Positions 11,236 through 22,752 of a stretch of 64,000 bases of DNA are shown here, piece by piece. Under the pieces are notes generated by a model. It was given only the letters and a program-made list of their open reading frames with translations. It was not told the DNA's origin and searched no databases. The first letter of the stretch is position 1, and the number at the start of each line of letters is the position of its first letter. Origin of the DNA: Neostapfia colusana (Eukaryota; Streptophyta; Magnoliopsida; Poales; Poaceae); contig JASWHV010000012.1 in assembly GCA_030760725.1 (NCBI GenBank), positions 20,350,368 through 20,414,367 of the forward strand, given 5' to 3'. The position numbers were made by a program, and so were the translations under genes.

Positions 11236-11720
11236 GGCGGACAAGTCCGATCCACCAAGACTTAGCCATGGGGAGTTCTCTTCTCAAAACCATACGGACT
11301 AGTCCGCCACAAAACGGACTAGCCCGAACTCACACAGGGACTCTTTGTCCGGGTGAGAACGGACAAGTCTGGAGGACCCGGACTAGTCCGGCCACTGCGG
11401 CGTACAAGTCTGGTCCACCAAGACTTAGCCGTGGGAGCTCTTATCTCACAACAATATGGACTACTCCGCCTCAGAATGGACTAGCCCGAACTCACTCATG
11501 GATTTTTTGTCCGGGTGAAACCGGACAAGTCTGGCTAGCCCGGACTAGTCCGGCCACTGAGGCGGACAAGTCCGGTTTACCAGGACTTAGTCCCAAAACA
11601 CTCTCACCAAGAGAGAAACGGACTAGTCCGTCCCCAAACGGACAAGTCCGAACTCAGTCAGGAACTCTTAGTCTGCCTCAAAACGGACTAAGCCATAGGA
11701 CTTCCGGACTAGTCCGGCCT
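11236..11720. repeat. Tandem ~162-bp units rich in GGACTAGTCC / GGACAAGTCC palindromes
   Basis: Units start near 11236, 11399 and 11561 (GGCGGACAAGTC.., GGCGTACAAGTC.., GGCGGACAAGTCCGG) and share internal order, with a degenerate tail. Each carries several near-palindromic 10-12-mers centred on ACTAGT. They lie in an LTR edge, so they are probably U3 subrepeats. Confidence 0.7.
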
Positions 11721-12050
11721 CTAGCCCGGACAAGTCCGGCCTGCCAAAGTTTACCTCTCTAGCACTCTCCACTAAGGATTTGACACTTTTAACGCTTTGA
11801 GCTCTCTTCTATGATCTGAATGCACTTGAGAAACACACTCTCACTCTTACACGACTAGCCTTCTAAAGACTAAAATGGAACCCTAATTTCTACTCTTCAA
11901 GTCTTCGACGCCGTTCTTCATCCTTTTCCTTTTTGAGAGTTTAGGTGTCCGCCTTGGAAATATCCTGTGCTTATGATCATCTCAGCTCATTAGTCTCTTA
12001 ATTGTCATCATCAATCATCCAAAACCCACGGGATACCTATATGACTTACA
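11236..12050 (-). repeat. LTR edge of an unidentified element, host of the Tekay insertion
   Basis: The Tekay element ends at 11235 and this block runs until homology to the older gypsy LTR begins at 12051. Read on the minus strand it starts TGTAAGTCATATAGG at 12050, a plausible LTR start, so I infer the U3 end of a minus-strand LTR element. The rest should lie left of the window beyond the Tekay element. The putative target-duplication bases at 12051-12055 (ACCGG) cannot be checked here. No conserved domain is visible in the open frame at 11193-11762. Family (copia or gypsy) is not determined. Confidence 0.5.
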
Positions 12051-15000
12051 ACCGGTCGCGCCGTCTCGGGCTCATAGGTCTAACGAGACGATGTGGTATG
12101 CCTCTACTATCTAGTTAACCTGGTACATCGGTTTTCTGGGTTCCATATAGCAGTAAGCATCCGGTACACAACTCAATACTTGCTCTTGGATGTGGCACAC
12201 GCATCGGTTCTTAACCGACACAGGCAGAGCTACTCGACCAAGACCTCGTCTTGTCGTTGCCTAACCCTCCTGCCCGGTCTTATCTTTAGGAATATAAACT
12301 TTAGTTTGCCTTTTCAACTACACCCATGTAATCTCGACTATAGCTCGCGAGTAGATTCTAACTACTCGACTTCTACCGGATGTCATAACCTATTTAGCAC
12401 GACAACCTTCTACAGCAGAAAACTATATTCTACCCTCAACTCTAAGGTTCATTTGGTCATGGATTTGGAGTATAAAACATCCTTGACCTAATGCACATAC
12501 AAACTCTCAACTATAATTGTGAACAAAGTAAAAACTTTATAAATAACTTAAATGCAAACCGGAGTTTGCCTTGGTTTTGCAGGTGACTAAAGTCAGATAA
12601 CTTATGAAGTTAGTTGTTTATGACTTGAAGCTTAATCACTGCCCTTCTTGCTTCTTGATCCAAACTTCACTTCTCCACTTTTCCACGTTTAACCACTACA
12701 CGTTATGAATATGCATATATGTTTAATTGTAACACTTTTGCAAACAAGTTCTAAAACAAGTTTAAAACTGGAATTCTATTTAAGAATTTAAAATTACACT
12801 GGTGCTAGTGGCTTAGGTTTGGGTTTAAGCACTATGATCAAGTGATAAGTATCTTTCATCACTTGTGTGTTGATCACCTAATGTGGTTGAACAGAACAGT
12901 ACTGATCCAGGGCTCCAATGGAGCTGAAAATTTTTATGTGAGTTCCTTGTAACAAGAAAGTCATCTGGACCAAATTTCAGAATTTTTTAATGAGTAGATC
13001 ACTCAGAACAATTCCCTAAGCATTTAGGCAAAAAGGAATTAATTCTGAATAAATTTGCACTTTCATGCAAATCAAGTGAAACAAAATGACAAACATATTT
13101 CAGGGAGCATGCATGAATTGTTCTAGGATTTTTGGAACTAGGAATTGCCCAGAACTGAATTTCCATGTTTTGGAAATTCTCTGAAATTGTTTTTGTATTC
13201 ATTTGAACACACAAACTTGAAATCAGAATTATCCTAACTAAATCAACTCCAAATGAGCTGAAACTTTTACAGGAGTTCCCTAACATCCTAAATAATATTC
13301 TGGCGAAATTAGAGGATTTTTTGATGAACCAAACTCCCTCTAAAATTCTTTTACCGAAAAGATTTAAAGAATTTTCCAGACTTTAATAATGATTTTCATA
13401 CAAATTGGGTTGCATATTTGGATATAGTTTTTCAACCTTAATCCAACCCAATTTTAATCATTAAATTTGGAGCTTCCTAGCAAAAGTTATGAGGTTCTAA
13501 AGTTTGAAGGAAATCTGGAATTTGAATTAAAACCGGGAAATGTTTAAATACTGACTGTGGGTCCAGGGCACACGTGTCAACCGCTGAAACAAAGCCACAC
13601 GGGCCACAGAATCTCTGCCGCGTTGCCACAGTCTGATCTGAGGCCACAGAAGATCTAACTTTCCTGCAACAGAGACTGACACGTGGGCCAGCCCCCGTCT
13701 TCGTCTACCTCCAGCCACCCGCGCTCCCGCGCCGCCGAGCTCGCCGGAGCTCTCGCCGGTAGGGGGTTCTGGTGCCCGAAACTTCCCAATTCTCACCGTC
13801 TCTACATTATTTCATACGAGGAACACGTTGCTACCCTTGTCGCCGATCGGCAATCACCGGAAATAGCATCGCGATGGCGACAGCCTCTGGGGCAACTCCG
13901 GCGATGTCACGAAGACGCTGTAATGATCCAACATTGCTTCGGTTAGCTCCTACAGCATCGCCATGACCTAGGGAGCAACGTCCAAGGCTTTGATCTCGCA
14001 AGAAACGTCGGCAACTAGGAGTTCACCGTGCGACCTAGGTCAATTTCGGTGAAAAGAACCGAAGGTTTCCTCGACGGTTCTTCCTAGTTCTTGATCCCAC
14101 GTGCTCGCACAAACATCTACAACTGGGTTTCTAGGTCTGGTGATGAGTGGTGCACCGTGTCACTCTAATTTCCCGATCTCCTACTCGCGGTTCATATAGC
14201 ATGTCGGCGGGAAAAACCAAATTCCGGCGAGCACGGTTTGTGACAAGCTGCCAATGTTGCTGTGAAGCAAGAAGAGGTATAGGCGAACCTTTTTGCTTTT
14301 GCAACTCGGTGGGAGAAGAACTGTGGCAAGCAGGCGATGTGATCTTGTGGTCGGCGGCTCACGGTGGTGTCGATGGATAAACCGAGCTCGGTGCCGAGTT
14401 CCAGTGGAGGAATCATCAGGCTCTTGTGGTAGGCACCTCGAGGAGGACCCGGCACCGTGGGGAGGCTCAGCCCGGCATGAAAGTCGCTCAGGCGTCCGGG
14501 CGCCGTTGCTCCGATGGGTGTGCAGTAGCAGAGGAAGAAGTTGTGCGCACGGGAGACAACCACGAGAGAGAGGGAGCGCGAGCAGCAGAGGTGGCGAAGC
14601 GTTGCCACGCGGTGTGGCCCTCCGGGCGATATTTTATCGATCGCAACGGAGTCGGTTCAATCGTGGAAGCAGCTGGGAAGCATCGAGCGCATGCACTGTC
14701 GCCGCTGCACTGCTGCTGTCAAGCGCTCGGGAGAGGCAAAACAGAGCCTGTGGCTCGTTTCACAGACAGCTGGGCCCCAGTGGACAGACAGAGAATACTT
14801 AGGGAGCAAGTCTAATTGGATCAATGACAAGTGGGGTCCACCCCGGTGCCTCCCAAAAGATCTTCCAACTTTTGCATAGTGTAAACTTCAGTCATGAGGA
14901 ACTCAAATTCAAAAGCCATTCGGCAATTTGATAAGTTTACCTCAGTTTCAAATTTGATTCCAAATTTCAATGAAATTCACAAGTCTCTTTGACATACATA

Positions 15001-15570
15001 TCAAAGCAACTCCAAACTTTCTCAAAATTTGCATTCTTACTAATTCAAACCTGGAGAATTTGAATATGCCCTCTGATCTTTGAGTTGGCCACTGCAAATA
15101 CGAATTTTTAAACAACAGTTTGTATTTCCTTTTTGGAAACGGCCTCCTTTTCATTGAAGTGAACTATTGAGTTCAAACTAAATTTAAAGTCCTCTTTTGT
15201 GATAACCCATTTGAATTTGGGTGAAAAACTTGGTTTGCTCCTAGCCCATGCTTTATCAATCTTGGTCCTAATCTGACCCTCACAAGATCAGTTTGAATAT
15301 GCCCCTCAAATTTGAATTCAGTACAGTTCAAACATGAGCACAATTCACTCCTATTTAGCTCACCTTAAAAGTAGAAAGTTGCCACCATAAATCTCCTCAC
15401 CTTAAATATATGAGGTTCCATGTGTATTCAAAAATTTGGCGGCACTTTGAGGTGATCATTTGAGTCTAAAGATCTTCTTTTAATTCTTTCTCATGCACAT
15501 GTATGATTTACACATGGGTTTAACTTCACCTTGGTCCAACACATTCAAAGGAATGCTTGAACCCATGTGG

Positions 15571-15575
15571 TTGAA
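15571..15575. other. Left target site duplication of the solo LTR (TTGAA)
   Basis: TTGAA occurs here and at 19606-19610, flanking a block that starts TGTAAAGG and ends GTGTCA. The uninterrupted LTR copy has a single TTGAA at 27182-27186 followed by CCCCACGTAT, as expected of the empty site. Confidence 0.92.
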
Positions 15576-18500
15576 TGTAAAGGCCTCAGTTTTTGACACA
15601 TACTCAAAGTGTTCATCACCACACACCCACCTCATTTGAAGAAAGTTGATGAACACATTTGAAGAGCAAGTAACCACCATCAACATGCTCATTAGAGAAT
15701 AAACTCACAAAATGCAAAAGTGGCATTTCCCACATGCATCATCTAGGGGCTGATCATATGAAAACTCCTACAGCTTGCTAGGAATGTCCATGCCAAGTTT
15801 CACCCAAATTCAAAACCTTTTTGAGGTCCTTTTGGGTATAGCTAGAAAGAGGGTGGTTTGAACTCAAATTCAAATTCAAACTGTTTTTATCCCATGAATT
15901 CAAAAGTGGGAGGCATATTCTTACTCAGCACATTTTTGTGAGCTCACACACCAATTTTCACTCCATTTGGAGTTGATCTTGACATGAGCTAAGTGTAGCA
16001 AATTCAAACTTTATTTGAATTTCAAACTGAATATGCGCTGAAACTTAGTCAAACTAAACCTAATTTGAATTCTAACCAATTCAAATGGCTCAGGGGTGAA
16101 TAATTCAAATCACCATGGGCATTGTAGGGCTTACTGTTTACAACAGTAATATAGAGTTAAGTTCACAGGTTAAAAATGGAGTGAGACCCACATGTCAGCC
16201 ACTGAAGAGAGTCAACCGACTGAGACTTCAGTACTCGGGTTCCCGAGCTCCCTCCGAGGGCGCCACCGAGGGGAGGCCGCCGCGCCACCAGCAGCTTGGC
16301 CACGTGCGGCCACAGGTCGGTTCTGAGCCCTTCTTAAGGCGCTCCACGCCTCGGCCGAAGCCCCCTCGCTGTTTTTCCTCTCACAAGAATGCGGCGCCGA
16401 CGCTCTGCCCTCCGCTGCTCGAAACCGATCGGGGAGTCACGATCACAGCCTCCCCGCTCCCTCCAAAGCTACAACAAGGTACTAGGGACTTCCCTTCTCC
16501 TTCCCCGTTGCTAGAAATCGGCTGAACTCGGGTGATCTCGGCTATACCGAAAGTTCCGTTCAGTGACCTACATCCGCCGCACTTCGGGCTCCCGTGGACA
16601 GCCCAACCGGGAGGTTGTCACGCCCGAACTAAGGCGTCCCTGGACACGTTAGGGACTGGTGCTGCTCACCCCCGAGCCACAGCCCGAGGGCTTGAACGCC
16701 GGCGGTGAATTTTCAGTTTTCCCCTTTCTCGGTACAGACCGACCTTCGGGTGTGGTTCTGTCAAATTCACGCTCTAGGAAGGTGTAGAGAGTCTCAATCC
16801 GTTCCTACACAGACTAGACTTGGTAGCGCACAAGTTGCCTTCACAACCCTTAGCCTGAGAACCCCTGCACCCGGCGTTTTTCGAAGCTTGCCGACGGCGG
16901 ATCCTGCGGGAAGCATCGGGCGCACGGTGGGAGCCTATTTCGGACCTCCCCCGAGCTGCTTCGAGCCCATGCCGATGTTCCTGAGGGACCACTGATGCTT
17001 TCCGGACGTTTGCTCGGTCGGTTGGGGTGCTAGGGAGGTCGGCCGACACGGCCGAAGTTCTTCCGAAGCTGCCGCTCGTCGCTGACCGTGTGCCGGCCAT
17101 TTTCATGACGAACTGAGCCCAGAACCGTGTTACCCGAGTGGACTTAGGCAGGGGCGGACAGAATCATAAAGTTTGGAGCACCACAGAGGCTTCCGGCGAG
17201 GCATCGCGGCGGCCGAACGCGGGAGTCGGGAGGAAGACGAAGCCGGATGGCCCATGTGTCAGCGTCTTGGATTTTAAATCCAGGATCAGTCTGCGGCTTG
17301 GATCTGGTGTGCTGGCGCGCAAAAACCCCGTGAACCCTGGTGTGCCATCGCTTCAGCGCCCGACACGTGTACCGTGGATCCACCGGCAGATTTAAACATT
17401 TCCCCGATTTTCAGATTTCATTCAAACTTCAAAACCTCATAACTTTGGCTAGGAAACTCCAAATCAAGTGAACCAAATTTTGTTGGATTCAACTCTCTGA
17501 GTACTTTCCAGCAAATCAAGTTTCACTTCATGAAAATCCCTAATTCTCAAGAATTAATTCTTCAAAATTTAAACTGTTTAGAATTTTAACTGGACCACCC
17601 TTTGAAGGAAAATTCTGAAATTTTGCTAGGATGTTCACCAAAATATCCCCGAGCTACCATAAAAATTTCAGATTCATTTGAGCTGAGTTGATCCACCTAA
17701 TGGTGTGATTAATGAAATTGTTCCAGAGAAAATAGAAAAATGTCCAGAAATATTTTCAGAATTTCTCTGAAATTGTTTAGATCATATCTTTAGCTAGGAC
17801 CTTCAAATTAAGTAAGACCAACTCCATTACAACCCTCTGAAAATCTAGTTTTCAGAAAGTCATAGCTTGCTCCATGAAAATCCCTAGAACACCCTAAAAC
17901 TCCAATTAAGGTCAAGTACATAATTATTTGTGGAGAGCTCAAATGAGCTTTGCTGCAAATAAAACTTGACCAAGTCTCTGTTTAGGTTGTAACCCAACCA
18001 CAGTAAAATTTTCAGAGTCATTGGGTCTGTATAGTAAGACTTATAAACTTCACAAGTTTAAATTCAATTCAAATGCATTTAAATTAATACATGTACTTAT
18101 TATCTCATGTAGTTGCTAAGGTCGAGGAGGAACCCGAAGTCTTAGACTTCGTTACTCCGGAAGAGCAGCTAGCCTATGACCAAGAGCAGCAAGGCAAGCT
18201 CCGGTTTGCATTAACCTCTTTACAAACTTTTATTGTTTTGAGAACTACTTTGAGTACCATTAATTCTTGCATTAGAGTCTTGTTTGGAAACCCAAATGCA
18301 TAGCCAAGAAAACCATGGGTTGGGTTTAGGATCGCAAACCCCATTAGCTAATGCAAAGCTAAGATAGGGTAGGATTCGGTACAAGTCGAGTAGTTGGAAC
18401 TACTCGTGAGCATAGGCCAGAGGCACTTGACTCGGATAGAGATAGCACATGATACACATGGCAAGAAAAATGAGAACAAGCGGAGAGTAAGGGCAGCAGG

Positions 18501-19605
18501 ACTTTGGGGTCTGGGTGCTATAGCTCCGCTTGTGTCTATTGAGGACCGAGCCGTGTGCGGGCCTGTTGAACAAGCTAGAACAGTACCGAAGACCTACCGG
18601 CTATATGGAAACCGAGAAACCGATGTAACTAGGGTAGCTGGGTATTGAGGCATTGCCCGTCGTTCAGAGGGTAGGTTGAGAGCTTGAGGTGTAAATCGGC
18701 TGGCGGCACTGAGATGCGCGTGCAGAGACCTCTTGCTCGGGACGATGGGACCGGTTCAATATTTGGCTGACGGGCGAAAGGTGGTTGCGTACGACGTCTG
18801 TGATGGTTGTTGTAGGCAACATCGAGTACGGGCGTACGTGACGGGTTATTCGGGTAACCCTGCAGGTGTAAATCGATTATAATCGCCGTCCCTCACGGTC
18901 AGTGAGTACCACTTGTTCATTGTACCGTGACGTAGAAAGAACAGGTAGACACATGTTAAAAGTTTGCTGATTTGAAAGACATACCTTGCTTGTTAATGGC
19001 TTGTTGTAGTTTAGAGCTAACTAAAGTTCTTTTCAACTTTGGGCAAAGTACATGAGAGAAATGTGTTTCTTGTTTGATTGCGGCTCTCGCATGTGCCTTA
19101 GCGTAAGGTTCTCCACAACCTGCTGCTAAAACTTGAAAGTAAGGTTCCAATTATTAGGCGAGTCCTTTTGCAAATTGTTTTATCTCATGTACATATCACC
19201 CCTCAGGTAGAAGTTCCATGTTTAGGAGAGACGGGTCAGTCTTGCTGAGCCTTCGTGCTCACTGCTTGTGTTTGAAGCTTTTGCAGGGTTCTATGAGGAA
19301 GGGACTCCCGAGGAGGAGACGGAACCCCAGGAGGGGAACCCCGTCGAGTGGGAGTCGTGCACGCCGCCGTGTTAGGGTGTGTGCATGCTAGCGGGGACAC
19401 GTTCACGGGCTGAACATGAACTCGATGCGTAGTCTACGCCCGTGAGTGTAGACTGAACATATTTTGTTGTACAAATGTTCATAAACCTCCTTATGTAATA
19501 AAACTTTGCTTTCGCTTTGTACATTTGATATGTGTTATCCGGTGCTGTGCAACGCAGCACCCCTCAGCGTGATCCTGGCTCGACAAGACCGTTGGGGTCG
19601 TGTCA
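15576..19605 (+). mobile_element. Solo LTR (4030 bp) of a related gypsy family
   Basis: Begins TGTAAAGGCC, ends GGGGTCGTGTCA, and is flanked by a perfect TTGAA duplication with no internal region, so it is a solo LTR left by LTR-LTR recombination. Several stretches are a diverged reverse complement of the host LTR: 17390-17480 resembles the complement of 13440-13545, 18490-18650 that of 12100-12290, and 19235-19605 that of 22860-23165. It therefore comes from a related family inserted in the opposite orientation. The 70-codon frame at 18091-18303 is an LTR internal frame with no recognised domain. Confidence 0.88.
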
Positions 19606-19610
19606 TTGAA
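19606..19610. other. Right target site duplication of the solo LTR (TTGAA)
   Basis: Pairs with 15571-15575; the host LTR resumes with CCCCACGTAT immediately after it. Confidence 0.92.
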
Positions 19611-19727
19611 CCCCACGTATACCATCCCGTGTAAGAAAGTTTTTGTAAGTCCCATTTTCCATGAACCCGAAATACAATGACGTTCAATCATCCATTTCTT
19701 TGCATTCATGTTTTGGGGACTTTTACA

Positions 19728-19740
19728 TTCCTCTCCCCTT
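19728..19740 (-). other. Polypurine tract of the old gypsy element (minus strand)
   Basis: On the minus strand AAGGGGAGAGGAA abuts the LTR start TGTAAAAG at 19727. It follows a purine-rich ACGAGATTC stretch like the one before the Tekay 3' LTR. Confidence 0.8.
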
Positions 19741-21065
19741 AAAAAGAATCTCGTCCCGAGATTCCAAAAGAAAAACGAGACGGGATAGGTAATTCCAAGT
19801 TGTACGATGATAAAGGCTCCGGATTGTTCATGCGGAGGTAATCTTTGCCTTCCACATTGTTTCTTCCCGTGGTATGATTACTCCACAGCACCTTGTAAAA
19901 TCTTAATGTCTTATTCCAGGTGTTCCGGATTCTTTTCATCGATAGTCTGAACCGGTCGCTCGGTGTAGGAACGATCCGGTTCAACTAGTCGATTTCTTCG
20001 GTGCGGACGGCAATGATAGCTTTAAGGTACTTCCGTAGCTGTGACACATGAAATATGTCGTAAACACCAGCAAGGTTTGCCGGTAGTTCCAGCCGCTAGG
20101 CTACGGGTCCGCACTTCTCCGTGGTAGCAAATGAATCTAAAGCTCGGGGAGCAAAATCTCCCCTTTACATCGAACCGGTGAATTTCTTTCATCGGAGACA
20201 CGCAAAGACAACGTGTTCTCCGCCGTCGAAATGCAACGGTCTACGCCTTAGATCATCGTAGTTTTTCTGTCGGGATTGTACAGCCTTCAAGTTTGCTTCT
20301 ATTGTCCGAACTCGGTCAACGTCTTTGTTGACTAATCAACCCCGAACAGTACTCTTTCATCGTACTCACACCACTTCAGCGGTGTGCGACATTTCCGGCC
20401 ATAGAGCTTCATCTTACGAGATATAACTATACAGTCTTTAAACCCTAGAGTATCCTCCTTGTCCTTCCTAAACCACCTCATCTCTCCGTTGTCTATTCTT
20501 CTCCGTATGTGAGACACGCCCTTGTCTCTCCTTTGAATCTCAGCAATCTTTTCTCAGATTGTTGGACTGAGAGCAACGTTATAGAGTGCTTCATACTGAA
20601 TGACACAGAGATTGGGTTTTTCTTCTTCCAACTCAGCAATCTCCAAGTTGTGAACGTGGGTTCTTCCGAGTAAACGTGTTGGCAACTGCGTTCACTTTTT
20701 CCCGGATGGTAGTGGATCTCGATATCATAATGTTTTATGAGCTCCAACCATCTTCGAGAATACCCTTGCACCAACTAGTTGATCGATTAAACTCTCGATG
20801 CGGGGCAGGGTACTTGTTCTTTATAATGACGGCATTGAGCGAACGATAATCAACACTTAATCTTAGTGTCTTGTCATTCTTCTTAACGAACAGCGTAGAT
20901 CAACCCAGGGTGATGAGCTTGGTCGTATAAAACCATTGCTCATATGTTCACTTAGTTGCTCCTTCAACTCCGCTAGTTCATTAGGTGCCATCGTGTACGG
21001 CCTCTGTGGAAGCGGTGTTGTTTCCGGCACCAGTCCAATCTTGAACTCGACGTCCCGTTAACCAG
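19728..21065 (-). pseudogene. Gypsy pol remnants (RT, RNase H, IN, chromodomain scraps)
   Basis: On the minus strand, 21060-20800 encodes broken RT sequence (PYTMAPNELAELKEQL-like, then LRLSVDYRSLN). Positions 20774-20690 encode an RNase H tail (SRRWLELIKHYDIEIHYHPGK). Positions 20420-20332 encode an integrase tail (LYGRKCRTPLKW). Positions 19984-19739 encode a chromodomain-like tail ending FGISGRDSF. The order is correct, but the RT catalytic palm, most of RNase H and most of the integrase core are missing and frames shift. It is a deletion derivative that cannot encode its own enzymes. Confidence 0.75.
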
Positions 21066-22737
21066 CATGCCCGGTAACTCATCGGAAACACATCCGATAT
21101 TCACGTCCCACCGGAAATTCCTCGAGTTGAATCACTTCTGTGTGGTAGGCCTAACCCGTTCTCTTTGCTGTACAGAACAGACCTGTCCTAACCCAGATTT
21201 TGATCCATTTAATAGCATTTTCATAACTCAAGTTGAATACCAAAGTTAGAGTTAACTTCAGTATCTTTCCAACGAGTATGCATATGCCTTCATATCATAT
21301 CTGGATTAAAAGTTATGTTTTTCCAAAGTTGACAGAATCCCTGGATAAAATTTGCCAGCATCTACTTTGTATGTGGCTACCTTTATCACAGTTGTATATG
21401 CAAATACAATAAGAACATGAATAATCTTTGAACTACAAAAATGTTGAACATTTCAAAACCTTTCCAAAGGTGTATCATAGGCTCCTTAAGGATTTTTCTA
21501 CAGGAAGTTATGGCTTAAAAACAGAAAGGTCCAGAGAGGTTTTTGCTGCTGTCCTGGTTCTGAACAGTTTGCCTTCAACTGGACTTTTCACCAACTTAAC
21601 GTGTGATTTTGCTCTGGAGGTCTACAAATAAGTTGTAGAGCACTTGAAAATCTTTCTATAACTGTATAATACACCTTAATTGGTTAAATCTACTCAGAGT
21701 TATGCTCTGTTAAGGTCCAGCAAGAATTCCTGCCAGAACCAGAGCACTCTGTTTTTGAAAACTTTGAAGCCTAGTCATTCTCTCATTTGAATCTTAGCTC
21801 AAAATAAGAGTTCAGTAACTAATATTTGTTTCAAACTTCCATTTTTAGTTTAAAGTTAGTTCATGAATCATTTCTTCATAGGGAAGAGGTTATTAAGTGT
21901 AGTACGGTGTTGATGCACCTTAAGAAACATGTCGGTACTACGTAGCCTCACCAAAGAAAATCCTAAACCGGATTATACCGGCATATCCATTTTATCAGTG
22001 GCACTAAGACGGTCTCTCAGACACATGTACTACACGGAATATAGCACCTGCAGAAAAACACTCAACAGTGATGCACTCAAGGGTTTGTTGTCATTTCAGG
22101 CAGGTCCATATTGAAAGTAAAATACATACGCCTGTATCATTTCCATACGGTCGTCCTTGAGTTAAGCCACGTCTCAAGGTACGTGATCATGTTTTACACC
22201 AGACGACGGGGAACCCGAGTAGAGCGCGAACGGGCCGTCACGGTTGGGAATTTTATCAACCCAACAGATACCACCTACTGCCCTGCAGGGCACGCCGATG
22301 GCAAGCGCTGCGTATGTCCTCCTAGGCTATTTCCAGAAGAACACACTATCGCGTTACTGACCACATGACGGGGTCTCCACTTGCTTGCCTAATGCACGCT
22401 AGGAATCAACGTTTTATATGAACTCAGGAACATGAAGAGTCCAAGAGTTTCATATTAACGTCTCACACCAAGTTGTGAGACCTATCCCTGAACCACTTTC
22501 CTCGTCAGGGGAGCTAACCGAAATTGAACCGCTTTCGGTGGCGTTCCTTACCATGCTTACCTGAGCGTAGGTGCGTCATTACATAATCAAAATTCAGAAT
22601 TATAACAAGTATGTTAGTCATGCCACTTTAGGTAACTATACTACTATAGTCCTTATGTGGGTCTAATACCGTTTCCTCACCGTATCCTAAGTTTTTGTCG
22701 TAATACGATCCTTGTTTCGTGCGCTATTACCAATGAA
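21066..22737 (-). other. Non-coding internal region of the old gypsy element
   Basis: Between the first RT scrap and the PBS, where gag and protease would be expected, I see no recognisable Gag, zinc knuckle or protease motif. It is mostly AT-rich with short random frames. It may be leader sequence plus unrelated filler, so gag is lost. Confidence 0.5.
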
Positions 22738-22749
22738 GCTCTGATACCA
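22738..22749 (-). other. Primer binding site of the old gypsy element (minus strand)
   Basis: GCTCTGATACCA on the plus strand is TGGTATCAGAGC on the minus strand, 3 bp after the LTR end. This is initiator-Met type. Confidence 0.88.
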
Positions 22750-22752
22750 CGC

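Larger units (their letters stand above)
12051..19727 (-). repeat. 3' LTR of the old gypsy element, interrupted
   Basis: The LTR segments are 12051-15575 and 19606-19727. They align in order with 23644-27186 and 27182-27303 of the 5' LTR. The 19606-19727 part ends TTTTACA, matching the 5' LTR end at 27303. The open frames here, for example 14147-14815, recur with changes in the other LTR and show no protein family; they are GC-rich LTR sequence. Confidence 0.85.

Noticed and set aside
11193..11762. 189-codon plus-strand frame
   Set aside because: It starts inside the Tekay LTR and crosses its end into the palindrome array. The openness comes from the repeat.
14147..14879. Overlapping frames of 77-169 codons on both strands in a GC-rich block
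   Set aside because: They are in the GC-rich core of the old gypsy LTR, and the paired LTR (25753-26492) has different stops and no conserved protein.
18091..18303. 70-codon frame starting MYLLSHVVAKVEEEPEV as a host gene
   Set aside because: It lies within a solo LTR bounded by TTGAA duplications, and such short acidic frames occur in LTRs of related gypsy families.
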